Source: Terriglobus albidus (lineage in GTDB: Bacteria > Acidobacteriota > Terriglobia > Terriglobales > Acidobacteriaceae). From it: a stretch of DNA of 64,000 nt. Positions 55,387 to 64,000 of the stretch are shown one piece after another. The DNA lies in the NCBI RefSeq assembly GCF_008000815.1, contig NZ_CP042806.1, positions 5,456,001 through 5,520,000 of the forward strand, in the 5' to 3' direction. The notes under the pieces are model-generated. The model worked only from the letters and a program-made list of their open reading frames with translations, did no database searches and was not told the origin of the DNA. Position 1 is the first letter of the stretch; each line of letters opens with the position of its first letter. The translations under genes were made by a program, and so were the position numbers.

Positions 55387-56238
55387 TTATTGCGACGTTC
55401 GCAGTTCTTCGGCAGTTAGTTTTAATCGGTCGCAGTAGCCATAGCCGGTTTTGCATGCACTCATGTTGCGTCGCTGTTCTACTCGCTTCAGAACGGAAAG
55501 TTCAGACGCGCTCAACAGTGCATAATTACATCCCGCACCTCTATCCTCACAAGCGGAATAGTTGCGTTGACGTTCACTACGTTCCAGGATGAGGGCGTCC
55601 TTTGGCGCCAGCTTGGAGCGATCGCAGGTCTTCCATCCATTTGTGCAATCAAAGAGGTTATGCTGCTTCTCAGCATCGGACACAGCAGTTCTTTCTGCAT
55701 GCGTTAGACTCCTGTGATTGCAGGTATCCATCAGACTCAGGCAATCGAACAAATTGCGCTGAGCAACGCTTTCCGCAACGGCTGCTCTTTCGCGTGCACT
55801 CAAAACGGAAGAGTCGCATGGCGTCCACCCACCCTTGCAGCGCGAGACATTTTGTTCCCGTTCAGCATTTGCGATTGCAAGCGCCTCCTTCGGAGTCAAC
55901 ATCGAGCGATTGCACGGCGCGATTCCATCCATGCAGGCCAGGACATTGCGCTGATGCCTGGCGACCGCTAATGCGGTTGCTTCTTGCTCCGTGAGCGCTG
56001 ACTGGTCGCAAGAGACATCCCCGTTTCTACAGTTCGTGACGTTCCTTTGGCGGTTGTCCGCCGCAGATATGTCGGGGAGCGCCTCCGCACGTGAAACCTC
56101 ACAAAGCTGCGTGTCAGTAACGCAGCCTCCTGAACGGGCGTCATGATTGAGTGTTTGTCCGGCGAGAAGGCCATTCCATGAGATCACTAAGGTCATCACA
56201 AAGCCGGGCAGAATGAGAGATGTAAGTTTCATTTTCAA
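55387..56238 (-). CDS. Secreted protein with seven 32-residue two-cysteine repeats
   Basis: A 283-residue protein with a signal peptide (about 1-28). After a spacer it has seven tandem repeats of 32 residues. Consensus: RN-x3-C-x6-C-(D/N)-x-S-x-L-(T/S)-x-x-E, followed by a helix of about 15 residues. Examples: RNVLACMDGIAPCNRSMLTP and RNMSACKTGYGYCDRLKLTA. Each repeat has one Cys pair spaced by six residues, likely a disulfide in the periplasm or outside, or a metal site. I recall such repeats only from uncharacterised acidobacterial proteins. It is divergent from the desaturase gene. Confidence 0.78.
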   Translation of the reverse strand: MKMKLTSLILPGFVMTLVISWNGLLAGQTLNHDARSGGCVTDTQLCEVSRAEALPDISAADNRQRNVTNCRNGDVSCDQSALTEQEATALAVARHQRNVLACMDGIAPCNRSMLTPKEALAIANAEREQNVSRCKGGWTPCDSSVLSARERAAVAESVAQRNLFDCLSLMDTCNHRSLTHAERTAVSDAEKQHNLFDCTNGWKTCDRSKLAPKDALILERSERQRNYSACEDRGAGCNYALLSASELSVLKRVEQRRNMSACKTGYGYCDRLKLTAEELRTSQ

Positions 56239-56574
56239 TCTCCTTCTGGAGATACGTCGCCAGGCACGCTTTATAAGTTGATCGCAGTTGCCTGAACCCG
56301 GTCCTCATCATTATTGGCCTATCTGCATGCGGACGATGATCAAATTTGATCACTGTCTGCCGAGTGCTCGCCAGCCGCGGCAATATGCGTATCGTGGATC
56401 GCACAAGCCTCGAACGCCGGGCATGTGGATGCGATGTAAGCATGCGCCGGCTCGCCGCACGGGTGTTCCTCTGACCGTCTAAGATGCGGATGAATACGTG
56501 ACTCACACTACATAAGTTTTTCTGGAGGTGTCCAGCCGCAGATGTGTCCGCATCCTATGGCAAGAGGTTGCACC
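56239..56574. other. Divergent intergenic region
   Basis: About 336 bp between the Cys-repeat gene (minus) and the desaturase (plus), holding both promoters. A short inverted pair ATGATCAAATTTGATCA at 56335-56351 (TGATCAAATTTGATCA is a palindrome-like stretch) could be an operator. No gene or repeat family seen. Confidence 0.4.
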
Positions 56575-57480
56575 ATGCGTCTCCCCTTCGCGAGCCGAGA
56601 CAGAACATTTACCCAACCCGTCGTTTGGGTGACCAGCCTGATATTCGTCGCACTCCACGCCGGGGCGATTGCAGCTCTCTTTTTTTTCACTACCAAGGCC
56701 TTCCTGATTGCTATGTGCCTTTGGTGGGTTGCAGGAAGCCTGGGAATCGGCATTGGATATCACCGACTGCTCACACATCGTAGTTTCAAGACTTCTAAAT
56801 GGGCTGAGTACTGCCTCACCATCTGCGCAACCCTGGCCCTTGAGGGCGGGCCGATCTTCTGGGTGGCAACACATCGCAAACATCATCAGAACACCGACAA
56901 AGAAGGCGATCCGCATTCCCCTAACGATGGAGCCATCTGGTCACACATTGGGTGGCTGGTGACAGGACAAACGATGCACAACGACTCCTCCAATCTTCTT
57001 CCATTGGTTCCGGACCTGCGAAAAGATCGGTTCCATGTGTGGATCAGCCGATGGCATTGGCTTCCGATCGTAGGTCTCAGTGCCGTTCTTATCCTTGTCG
57101 GTGGACTGCCGTTCTTGCTGTGGGGAATTTTCTTCCGGACCGTCCTTGGTCTGCATTCCACGTGGCTGGTGAACTCCGCGACGCACATGTGGGGATCTCG
57201 TCGTTTCGATACCGCCGACACATCGAGAAACAGCTTTTGGGTCGCAGTACTTACCTTCGGTGAAGGCTGGCACAACAACCACCATGCTCACCCTCAATCG
57301 TCGCGCCACGGGCTCACATGGTATGAAATCGACTTTAATTGGTACGGTATCGTCCTTTTGCAAAAATTGGGCCTGGCCTGGGATGTCAAAACATGTTCCC
57401 TTCCCGATGCGTCTCATAGCGAAGCCACAGAGGCCCAGGAAGAGGGGACAATTCACCTACCCGCGCACATCGGAACATAG
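56575..57480 (+). CDS. Acyl-CoA / acyl-lipid fatty-acid desaturase
   Basis: A 301-residue membrane di-iron enzyme that adds a double bond to fatty acyl chains (delta9-type by similarity). The three histidine boxes are intact: HRLLTH, HRKHH and HNNHH, between four membrane helices. ATG at 56575 has AGAGG 7 bp before it; ATGs at 56542 and 56557 would add up to 11 residues. The FGEGWHNNHHAHPQSSRHG stretch is a family hallmark. It may adjust membrane fluidity. A hairpin overlaps its stop codon. Confidence 0.93.
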   Translation: MRLPFASRDRTFTQPVVWVTSLIFVALHAGAIAALFFFTTKAFLIAMCLWWVAGSLGIGIGYHRLLTHRSFKTSKWAEYCLTICATLALEGGPIFWVATHRKHHQNTDKEGDPHSPNDGAIWSHIGWLVTGQTMHNDSSNLLPLVPDLRKDRFHVWISRWHWLPIVGLSAVLILVGGLPFLLWGIFFRTVLGLHSTWLVNSATHMWGSRRFDTADTSRNSFWVAVLTFGEGWHNNHHAHPQSSRHGLTWYEIDFNWYGIVLLQKLGLAWDVKTCSLPDASHSEATEAQEEGTIHLPAHIGT

Positions 57481-57501
57481 AGTGAGCTATTTTGCTCACT
57501 C
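57480..57501 (+). terminator. Hairpin after the desaturase gene
   Basis: Perfect 8-bp stem GAGTGAGC/GCTCACTC with loop TATTTT, starting on the last base of the stop codon. No strong T-run follows (CATTAAGCC), so a weak or factor-assisted terminator. Confidence 0.5.
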
Positions 57502-57551
57502 ATTAAGCCGCGCCTTTTGAAACAATGTAAGCGTTATTCAAGTGTTGCAGA

Positions 57552-58361
57552 ATGACAAGATGGTTTCCATTTCGTACTCTTTTACTGATTTCGCCGCTCT
57601 TGTTCTGCATAGGTCAGCGCCAGATGGCAAATGCGCAACAACCAGGCGGGTTCTCTCTGGTTACAAATCCTCCGCTTCTGACAGAGCAAATCATAGAAAA
57701 TCTGGTTAAGAGAAATATCGAGCGTGCCCAGACGCTTCATGCCTACTCGGGGACTCGAATTTACCAGGTGGAATACCGAGGCTTTCCGGGCGGCCGCAGC
57801 GCTGAGATGGTTGTGGACGTAAAGTACCAATCACCCGGCACAAAGGAATTCACGATTCGGTCTGCAACCGGATCCAAAATGATTATCGAAAAAGTATTCA
57901 AAAAGCTCTTACAGGCCGAAAAAGAGGCACTGGCTCTGGAGGCTCAAAAGCGGGCGGCGCTGAATAGCGACAACTACAGCTTCACGCTGGTCGGCTACGA
58001 AAACACGTCATCCGGTTTGACGTACGTGCTCACCGTGGAGCCTAAAACGAAGGACAAGTTTCTTTACCGGGGCCGAATCTGGGTAGATGCAGGAGACTTC
58101 GCGGTTGCCCGTTTAGCAGCAGAACCCGCAAAGAACCCCTCCTTTTGGACAAAGGATAGCGAAATTGAGCAGGTGTACATGAAAGTGAATGAGTTCTGGC
58201 TTCCTGTACGCAACCACAGCATCACTGAGATCCGGCTTGGTGGAACCGCCGAATTGACGATTCTCTACAGCGATTACCGCGTCATCAGTAAGGAAGAGGT
58301 CAACAAACTGTCGGCCCTGAAATCGGGTCGGCCGGCAGATGCTATCCCCGCACAGCACTGA
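57552..58361 (+). CDS. Secreted LolA/LolB-like fold protein
   Basis: A 269-residue protein with signal peptide (TLLLISPLLFCIGQ, cleavage near ANAQQ). The mature part starts with a helix (LTEQIIENLVKRNIERAQTL), then beta strands (GTRIYQVEYRGFPGGRSAEM, KEFTIRSATGSKMIIEKVFK), and RGRIWVDAGDFAVARLAAEP with KVNEFWLPVRNHSITEIRLG. This pattern is that of the outer-membrane lipoprotein-sorting (LolA-like) superfamily found in acidobacteria. Lipid or lipoprotein binding is possible but unproven. Confidence 0.7.
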   Translation: MTRWFPFRTLLLISPLLFCIGQRQMANAQQPGGFSLVTNPPLLTEQIIENLVKRNIERAQTLHAYSGTRIYQVEYRGFPGGRSAEMVVDVKYQSPGTKEFTIRSATGSKMIIEKVFKKLLQAEKEALALEAQKRAALNSDNYSFTLVGYENTSSGLTYVLTVEPKTKDKFLYRGRIWVDAGDFAVARLAAEPAKNPSFWTKDSEIEQVYMKVNEFWLPVRNHSITEIRLGGTAELTILYSDYRVISKEEVNKLSALKSGRPADAIPAQH

Positions 58362-58736
58362 TTGCTGCTGGTGACCTCGCTCGACTGTCGTGTATTAGTT
58401 GGCAATCCTCGACCTCAGGCTCTTCCGTTGCCGAGCCTTTGGCCTGGCATTCCCTGTCAGCAAGCCAGATTCGAGGAACCATTAGTCGGTCAGCCTGCTC
58501 TGAAGCGCGGCTTCAGCATTGTCGATTCTTCGAAGCATCCTGCGTGCTGAACCCTGTTCCAATGCGTGTTCGCTAATAAGACGACTGATCACTGCGCGCT
58601 CTGCACGGCCAGCTTCGAGCCAAAACGCATCTAATAAGGACCGGGTGCACTTAGAGTGGACGGAGCCGGGAAGTGATTTTTATATTGTTTCTGCATCCGA
58701 GCCGTTGAACGAATGGCCCTGGGAAAGGGGGATCCG
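58362..58736. other. Intergenic region, nothing assigned
   Basis: 375 bp between the LolA-like gene and the Crp/Fnr-type gene. No coding pattern, no copy of the repeat families. The promoter of the regulator should lie here. Confidence 0.4.
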
Positions 58737-59486
58737 ATGGCAGCATTTGAGAATGCGAGGTTTGACGTGGCTGTCTTTTTAACAAACGCCGGTTTAGGAC
58801 GAAAGATTGTTCAAGTGAAGGCCGGGCGTAATCTTTTTTCTCAGGGAGATGCGGCGGACGACGTTTTTTATCTTCAGAAAGGGCGGGCAAAGCTAACTGT
58901 CGTTTCGACACGTGGCAAGGAGGCGACGATTACCCTTCTGTCTCCCGGAGATTTTGTCGGGGAGGAGGCTCTTGCAGACAGCAAGGGACTGCGGATGGCA
59001 ACGGCAATTGCGATCACGACGTGCACAGTTCTCAGGATCAAGCGGGAAGAGATGATCCGTGTGATTCATGAGGAGCACGCCTTCTCCGACCTTTTCCTGA
59101 AGTTTCTGCTTGCCCGCAGCATGCGAACCCAGGCCGATCTCGTCGATCAGCTCTTCAATTCCAGCGAAAAGCGCCTGGCTCGGATTTTGCTATTGATGGC
59201 GGAGTTCGGAAGACCGGGCGAGCCCGAAATGCTGATTCCACCTATCACGCAGGAAACACTGGCGGAGATGATCGGAACGACACGATCTCGCGTCAGCTTC
59301 TTTATGAACCGTTTCCGCAAGCTTGGATTCATTGAGTACAACGGCCGCATCCGGGTACACAAGTCGCTGCTCAATGTTGTTCTGTATGACCGGCTATCGC
59401 CGCATAATGCAGAATCTGCGCCAATTGCACTTGCCAAGCCTGCAAAAACAAGGATGGCGCCCGCACCAAGGGATGAACAAATGTGA
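58737..59486 (+). CDS. Crp/Fnr-family transcriptional regulator
   Basis: A 249-residue regulator. A cyclic-nucleotide-binding-like domain (about 15-130: GRNLFSQGDAADDVFYLQKG, LLSPGDFVGEEALADSKGL) and a C-terminal winged helix (about 165-230: ITQETLAEMIGTTRSRVSFF, FRKLGFIEYNGRIRVHKSL). No Fnr cysteine cluster. The ATG at 58737 has AAGGGGGA; another at 58713 is in frame. A receiver gene follows 75 bp downstream. Confidence 0.92.
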   Translation: MAAFENARFDVAVFLTNAGLGRKIVQVKAGRNLFSQGDAADDVFYLQKGRAKLTVVSTRGKEATITLLSPGDFVGEEALADSKGLRMATAIAITTCTVLRIKREEMIRVIHEEHAFSDLFLKFLLARSMRTQADLVDQLFNSSEKRLARILLLMAEFGRPGEPEMLIPPITQETLAEMIGTTRSRVSFFMNRFRKLGFIEYNGRIRVHKSLLNVVLYDRLSPHNAESAPIALAKPAKTRMAPAPRDEQM

Positions 59487-59561
59487 GCTCCAGAAAGAAA
59501 ATAAGGATGGAATACTCCGCATCGAGGCCGCCTTTTGCGAGGCCTCGTCCGAGGTAACGCC

Positions 59562-59959
59562 ATGTCCTCTGCAAGAGCAAGCCTTCTCATCGTCGACGAT
59601 GACTCATTGCTTCGAGTTTCTCTGTCGCAGATTTTCAGCGGAATGGACTATGAGGTTCGATCCGCGGAAGATGGACTTTCCGCACTATGCGAGATCGATC
59701 GGAAGATTCCGGCGATCATCCTTTCAGATCTCTATATGCCCAGATTGTCCGGATTTGACTTCTTGGCCGAGGTTCGCAGCAGGTTTCCTTCGATCATGCT
59801 AATCGCAATGAGTGCTTCGTTTTTTGCATCGGACGGAGTAGTCGCGGACGCTTTCTATGAAAAGGGGCCGGTCTCAGGCCATTGCTCAAGATCATGCATG
59901 ACATGACCGCTACACACTGGATCTCATCCCGCCCGATGCTTACCCAGGCCCATCCTTAG
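59562..59959 (+). pseudogene. Single-domain response regulator with an internal frameshift
   Basis: Receiver domain with LLIVDDDSLLRVSLSQIFSG, phospho-acceptor Asp in LSDLYMPRLSGFDF, and the conserved Lys in FYEKG. In the start frame it ends at 59906 with an unlikely tail (KGPVSGHCSRSCMT). Reading one base back from the A-AAG-GGG run at 59861-59867 gives the tail expected for a receiver: KGAGLRPLLKIMHDMTATHW, to a stop at 59959. So either one base was lost, or there is -1 slippage at that run. GAGGTAA before the ATG at 59562 is a good start signal. Confidence 0.7.
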
Positions 59960-60147
59960 CACCCAGCGAGCACCGTATTTTGACACAGTGCCCTCTGAGC
60001 TATCTAGCTCAGACACCTCCCCTTGTATCTGCTCCAATAAGTCCGGAGAAGAGTCCGTATTTTCGGCTCCCAGATGGTTTCTGAGCTAAGTCAGCACATC
60101 TGACCGTTGTCCCCCTCTTAGCTTTCCCGCATTCTGCGAGGAACCCA

Positions 60148-60858
60148 ATGAAAACTATTTCTCTGCTCCTGGTTAGCGCCTTTCTAATGGCGAACGGAAG
60201 CCTCTGGGCTACAACCGGACGCCAGGACGCAATCGAGCGCCTGCGTATGTCCTCCGACGTACTTCACGACATCATGGAAGCTCCGGATAAGGGAATTCCG
60301 GAAGAAGTGTTAGGTAGTGCCAGGTGCATCGTGGTTGTGCCCCATCTGGTGAAAGGTGGCTTCATCTTTGGCGGTAAGCACGGCAGAGGCATCGCCTCCT
60401 GCCGTACGGCCTCTGGATGGAGTGCGCCGGCATTCGTCTCGATCGGCGGCGGTAGTTGGGGACTACAGATCGGGCTGGAGGGTGTAGACCTTGTCATGGT
60501 TGTAATGAATGAGCGGGGATTTCAGCACCTCTTGTCCAATAAATTTCAGCTCAGCGGAGATGCTTCCGCCGCCGCAGGTCCAGTGGGACGCCATGCTTCC
60601 GCGGGCACGGATTGGAAGCTTGACTCTGAGATTCTTACCTACTCCAGGTCACGGGGAGCCTTTGCGGGAATCACACTGGAAGGCGCTGTCGTACAGCACG
60701 ACAGCGATTCGACGAAGGCTATCTACGGGCGCGAGCGCTCATTTGAGTCGATCCTGTCAGGCAAAGTCACCGCTCCACAATCTACTCGTGGCTTCATGAA
60801 GGCCATTGCTCAGACAGCTCGCGCGGCCGAAGTCTCTGAGCTCAAGAAAGACAAGTAG
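60148..60858 (+). CDS. SYLF/Ysc84-domain lipid-binding protein
   Basis: A 236-residue protein with signal peptide (ISLLLVSAFLMANGSLWA). The SYLF pattern is clear: VLHDIMEAPDKGIPEEVLGS, CIVVVPHLVKGGFIFGGKHG, GWSAPAFVSIGGGSWGLQIG, LVMVVMNERGFQHLLSNKFQ, and GPVGRHASAGTD. The domain binds phosphoinositides or other lipids in eukaryotes; bacterial copies are periplasmic with unknown role. A bulged hairpin follows the gene. Confidence 0.93.
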   Translation: MKTISLLLVSAFLMANGSLWATTGRQDAIERLRMSSDVLHDIMEAPDKGIPEEVLGSARCIVVVPHLVKGGFIFGGKHGRGIASCRTASGWSAPAFVSIGGGSWGLQIGLEGVDLVMVVMNERGFQHLLSNKFQLSGDASAAAGPVGRHASAGTDWKLDSEILTYSRSRGAFAGITLEGAVVQHDSDSTKAIYGRERSFESILSGKVTAPQSTRGFMKAIAQTARAAEVSELKKDK

Positions 60859-60873
60859 CAGGACATTTCACTG

Positions 60874-60906
60874 CCCTGAAAGGAGGTTGTTACAGACCTC
60901 CTTCAG
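60874..60906 (+). terminator. Hairpin after the SYLF gene
   Basis: CTGAA-A-GGAGGT pairs with ACCTCC-TTCAG, an 11-bp stem with one bulged A and a loop TGTTACAG, 15 bp after the stop. No T-run; terminator or RNA-end hairpin is possible. Confidence 0.45.
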
Positions 60907-61030
60907 AGCAGCGCTTTCGCGTTTCGCTTGCTCTCAAATCAGATGACGACATCCGGCGGCGACGACATTACAGCAACGATGCCGGGATCGCCCACTGCAA
61001 CAGGACAGTCCTCTGTCCAATGGAGAAACC

Positions 61031-62512
61031 TTGAAAATCGCACATATGCTTCTTGCTACAACCACCTTATGCCTGAGCGCCATTGCTCAAACCAATATTC
61101 CAACAGCCATGCCTGCGCATGCACCTTTCTTTCTTGAGCCCGGCCCTCCTGTTCAGATCTTCCGCATGGCTACTATCAGCCGGAGTACCCAGGCTCTCAA
61201 CTACCAGCATCGTAGCGGTGCTACGAAGGTAGACTTCAAAGGAACCGAGCTCATGCCTCTGGCGAACGGCCAGGCGAAGGTAGAGAGCAAACGTGGCGCG
61301 ATTGAGATCGAGGTTGAATTCGCCAATCTGCAGACTCCGACGACCTTCGGCAGTGAGTATCTCACCTATGTTCTGTGGGCCATCTCTCCCGAGGGCAGAG
61401 CGTCAAATCTGGGCGAAGTCCTGGTCGGCGAGAATCACCGTAGCAAGCTGGATGTCACCACCGAGTTCCAATCATTCGCGATGCTTGTGACAGCTGAGCC
61501 GTATTATGCGGTCCGTCAGCCCAGCAACGTCGTCGTACTCGAAAATGTCATACGGACGGATACCAAGGCAACCGAGGCGGTGAGCGCGACGTACGAACTT
61601 ATGGAGCGCGGGGGTTATATCCCGACGGGATACACATTTGACCCCGTCGTTCTGGATGCCAGGGTACCCCTGGAATTTCTCGAAGCACGGAATGCGGTGC
61701 GCATCGCGGAATTAGAAGGCGCTGGGCAGTATGCCAACGATAGCTTTCAGCATGCACTCCAGCTGATGAAGATGGCAGATGGTTATGTCACGGATAAGCG
61801 CGCTTCCAAAAAGCAGCTCATCGCGACCTCCCGCGAGACTGTCCAGACAGCGGAAGACGCACGCGCGATTGCAATTAAGAACAGGACCGAAGAGAGCCTG
61901 GCGAAAGATCGGGCTGCTTCGATGAGCGCGCAGGCAAAATCACAAGCGCAGGCAAACCATGCAACGCTCGAGCGGGATGCGGCGCAAGCCGAAGCCGCTC
62001 AATCACGCCTGAACGCGGAGCAGGCGCAACAGGCTACCGCTCAGGCGCAGGACGATAGAGCGAAGATGCGTGCTCGCTTATCACAACAGCTAAACGATGT
62101 GTTACAGACGCGTGACAGCGCTCGCGGACTCATCGTAAACATGTCAGATGTCTTGTTCGACACTGGCAGATATTCCCTGAAGTCCGAGGCACGCGAAAAA
62201 CTCGCGAAGGTCTCGGGAATTCTTCTCTCATACACAGGGCTCAGCATTCAGGTGAGTGGCTACACGGACAATATCGGTGGCGATGTCATGAACCAGGAGC
62301 TCTCAGAAAACCGTGCCGGAGCAGTCCGGGATTACCTGGTACAGGAGGGCGTAGCAACCGGCGCTGTCAGCGCGAAAGGGTTTGGCAGCACAATCCCCGT
62401 TGCTTCGAATGACACTTCCGCCGGGCGCCAGCAGAACCGCCGGGTAGAGCTGCTTGTATCTGGCGATACCATCGGAGGCACTACTAGTGCAATGTTTGGC
62501 GGGCCACGCTGA
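61031..62512 (+). CDS. OmpA-family protein with coiled-coil middle
   Basis: A 493-residue cell-envelope protein, TTG start with GGAG 6 bp before. Signal peptide (MLLATTTLCLSAIA), a beta-rich N-terminal domain (about 30-180) not recognised, an Ala/Gln-rich coiled coil (about 255-360; AQAEAAQSRLNAEQAQQATA) and an OmpA-like peptidoglycan-binding domain (about 370-485) with LFDTGRYSLKSEAREKL, VSGYTDNIGGDVMNQELSEN and QQNRRVELLV. It should anchor the outer layer to peptidoglycan. Confidence 0.9.
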   Translation: MKIAHMLLATTTLCLSAIAQTNIPTAMPAHAPFFLEPGPPVQIFRMATISRSTQALNYQHRSGATKVDFKGTELMPLANGQAKVESKRGAIEIEVEFANLQTPTTFGSEYLTYVLWAISPEGRASNLGEVLVGENHRSKLDVTTEFQSFAMLVTAEPYYAVRQPSNVVVLENVIRTDTKATEAVSATYELMERGGYIPTGYTFDPVVLDARVPLEFLEARNAVRIAELEGAGQYANDSFQHALQLMKMADGYVTDKRASKKQLIATSRETVQTAEDARAIAIKNRTEESLAKDRAASMSAQAKSQAQANHATLERDAAQAEAAQSRLNAEQAQQATAQAQDDRAKMRARLSQQLNDVLQTRDSARGLIVNMSDVLFDTGRYSLKSEAREKLAKVSGILLSYTGLSIQVSGYTDNIGGDVMNQELSENRAGAVRDYLVQEGVATGAVSAKGFGSTIPVASNDTSAGRQQNRRVELLVSGDTIGGTTSAMFGGPR

Positions 62513-62620
62513 ACGCGGCACAAACACCAGGCAGTTCGACCGCCGGTATGGCTGTCGAATTGCCAGTTTTTTACTGGGGAGTAGTCAATTTTGACCATAT
62601 GACCCGATGGCCGGTGGCCT

Positions 62621-63226
62621 ATGCTGGCTAGGCCGTCAGGAGCCCTCAGTTTGAACCCAGAAACGAGACTGCCCCCGAACGACCCAACCATCCGCTTTGG
62701 AGAGTACGTCATTGATCCACAATCCTTGTGCCTGCTGCGAGGGATGGACGTCATTCATACCACAGCGAAACAGATTGAATTGCTTGCGCTGCTTCTTGAA
62801 GCAAAGGGGGAAGTGGTGAGTAGGATCACTCTGATGGACCGGCTATGGCGTAATGCTGAGGTGGAAGAGCACAACATTACACAAACAGTTTTTAGGCTCC
62901 GCTGCGTCTTAGGCAAATTGCCCAATGGCAAGGAATACATCGAGACCATCCCTCGACGCGGCTACCGCATGTCCTCGGCTTCGCTTGCAGTGTTACCGCT
63001 TCCTTCCGACCCGACGTCCGGGAAACGAGGAGCTAGATCTGAAACAGATCAAGGTCCCGCACAGCGCAAAATCTTCACAAAGATACGATCCCATCGTGAT
63101 GCCATTGTTATTCCGCCCTCGTGGTCAAGAACTCTAAGCCAGCTCGTCTTCATTTTTGCGATCCTTGCGAGAGGTTCCCGGAAGCGTCCGAGTGCAGGAT
63201 TCAGCATCGGAGATGAAAAACGCTGA
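62621..63226 (+). CDS. Short OmpR/CadC-type winged-helix protein
   Basis: A 201-residue protein. Residues about 25-118 are an OmpR/PhoB-type DNA-binding domain (RFGEYVIDPQSLCLLRGMDV, LLEAKGEVVSRITLMDRLWR, IETIPRRGYRM). A linker leads to one hydrophobic stretch (LSQLVFIFAILA, about 173-184) and then a short basic end. In acidobacteria this domain usually goes on after the membrane helix into a large WD40 or TPR domain, which is lacking here; it may be cut short or a membrane-held repressor. Confidence 0.75.
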   Translation: MLARPSGALSLNPETRLPPNDPTIRFGEYVIDPQSLCLLRGMDVIHTTAKQIELLALLLEAKGEVVSRITLMDRLWRNAEVEEHNITQTVFRLRCVLGKLPNGKEYIETIPRRGYRMSSASLAVLPLPSDPTSGKRGARSETDQGPAQRKIFTKIRSHRDAIVIPPSWSRTLSQLVFIFAILARGSRKRPSAGFSIGDEKR

Positions 63227-63311
63227 AGCAAACGGACGCCTTTCAAAGGTTATTCCCATGGCACTCCAAGTCGAGAAGAATCCCGCAATCCCGGATGAGG
63301 AAACTACGTAA

Positions 63312-64000
63312 TTATGAACCGGATTGTGTTTCCGGACTCGACGGAATGGGCTGCGCTTGCCGCGAATCGACGATACCCGCTTTTGTGATCAACCCACCCA
63401 GAAGATCAAGCGGAAGCGGAAAGACGATGGTGGTGTTCTTTTCAACTCCGATCTCAACCAGCGTCCGCAAATAACGGAGCGTGATGGCGCCGGGCTCACG
63501 GCCCAAAATGGCGGCTGCTTCAGCCAGTTTGGTGGATGCTTGAAACTCACCGGCCGCCGCAATGATCTTTGCTCTTCTCTCACGCTCTGCTTCTGCCTGA
63601 GCGGCGATGGCTCGCTGCATCTCCTGAGGAAGATCTACCTGCTTTACATTGACGCGCGTTACCTTCACTCCCCATGGTTCAGTATGTTCGTCCAGGATCG
63701 ATTGGAGCTTTGTGTTCAGCGTCTCGCGCTGCGATAGAAGATCGTCCAACTCCACTTCACCGAGCACCGACCGCAGGCCCGTCTGCGCTGCCTGCTCCAC
63801 GGCAAACCGGAAGTTCTCGACTTCGATGATGGCCTGAACCGCGGCGACCACTTTGAAATAGACGACTGCATTTACCTTCAAAGAGACATTGTCTTTTGTG
63901 ATCACATCCTGGGGCGGAATCACCCAGGTCACGACACGCAGCGATACCCTGACTATCCTGTCGATCGGCCAAATAATGGCAACGATGCCCGGGCCTCTCG
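63312..64000 (-). CDS. SPFH/band-7 protein, slipin-like (5' partial)
   Basis: The frame is open to the right window edge; the visible part starts [20 protein letters not shown], the conserved core of slipins, so only the N-terminal membrane helix is missing. It goes on through [40 protein letters not shown] and [20 protein letters not shown], then a coiled coil and a short tail. Such proteins form rings or scaffolds in membrane microdomains and often work with an NfeD-type partner, not seen here. Confidence 0.9.
   Translation of the reverse strand, partial: RGPGIVAIIWPIDRIVRVSLRVVTWVIPPQDVITKDNVSLKVNAVVYFKVVAAVQAIIEVENFRFAVEQAAQTGLRSVLGEVELDDLLSQRETLNTKLQSILDEHTEPWGVKVTRVNVKQVDLPQEMQRAIAAQAEAERERRAKIIAAAGEFQASTKLAEAAAILGREPGAITLRYLRTLVEIGVEKNTTIVFPLPLDLLGGLITKAGIVDSRQAQPIPSSPETQSGS

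Overview
The window looks like a chromosomal segment of an acidobacterium, most likely of the Terriglobales/Acidobacteriaceae. The support is family content: an Oar-like TonB-dependent receptor with an N-terminal carboxypeptidase-regulatory domain, a TIGR03435-type protein, an acidobacterial-type duplicated orphan permease (ADOP), a wHTH-like regulator with a C-terminal membrane segment, high GC, and many dispersed hairpin repeats between genes. No rRNA, tRNA or CRISPR array was seen. Both ends cut genes: a PLD-like protein on the left and a slipin/SPFH protein on the right.

Layout. 0-10.2 kb: a PLD-like protein with a histone-H1-like tail, a Tat-exported DUF1868 protein, the TonB receptor with a divergent regulator, a YncE-like propeller, a small TPR protein and a TIGR03435 protein. 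10.4-22.7 kb: the most interesting part, a peptide natural-product locus. TolC, HlyD, a C39-peptidase ABC transporter and a second NHLM-type ABC transporter lie almost without gaps. They are followed by a Nif11-type double-glycine precursor whose 73-residue core has no Cys, one Tyr and one C-terminal Trp, and by an FAD oxidase of the vanillyl-alcohol oxidase/4-cresol dehydrogenase type 7 bp further on. Beyond an IS481-family element, and convergent, is a protein resembling the LynF/TruF/PatF peptide prenyltransferases of cyanobactin pathways. I propose a Nif11/NHLM-exported peptide that is oxidised and possibly prenylated.

22.8-30.8 kb: histidine kinase, FixJ-type regulator, single-domain receiver and a complete RND efflux system (permease, adaptor, outer-membrane factor). 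31-41.9 kb: AraC regulator with divergent aldo/keto reductase, MocR regulator with divergent flavin-binding protein, a lipoprotein, a CAT-like acetyltransferase, a TPR protein, and a three-gene alkylation-repair operon (Ada-AlkA fusion, Ogt, Mpg). 42-51 kb: an unusual TonB-like protein, a CHASE3/GAF/GGDEF diguanylate cyclase, a fosmidomycin-resistance-type MFS transporter and an ADOP permease. 51-64 kb: a minus-strand operon of two small proteins, a two-domain glycosyltransferase and a GH130 enzyme; a seven-repeat cysteine protein; a fatty-acid desaturase; a LolA-like protein; a Crp/Fnr regulator; a frameshifted receiver; a SYLF protein; an OmpA-like protein; a short wHTH protein; and the slipin.

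The gaps hold at least four dispersed repeat families. Several carry palindromes whose stem sequence differs between copies while the flanks stay conserved. One hairpin loop is the insertion site of the IS481-type element, with an 8-bp target duplication.
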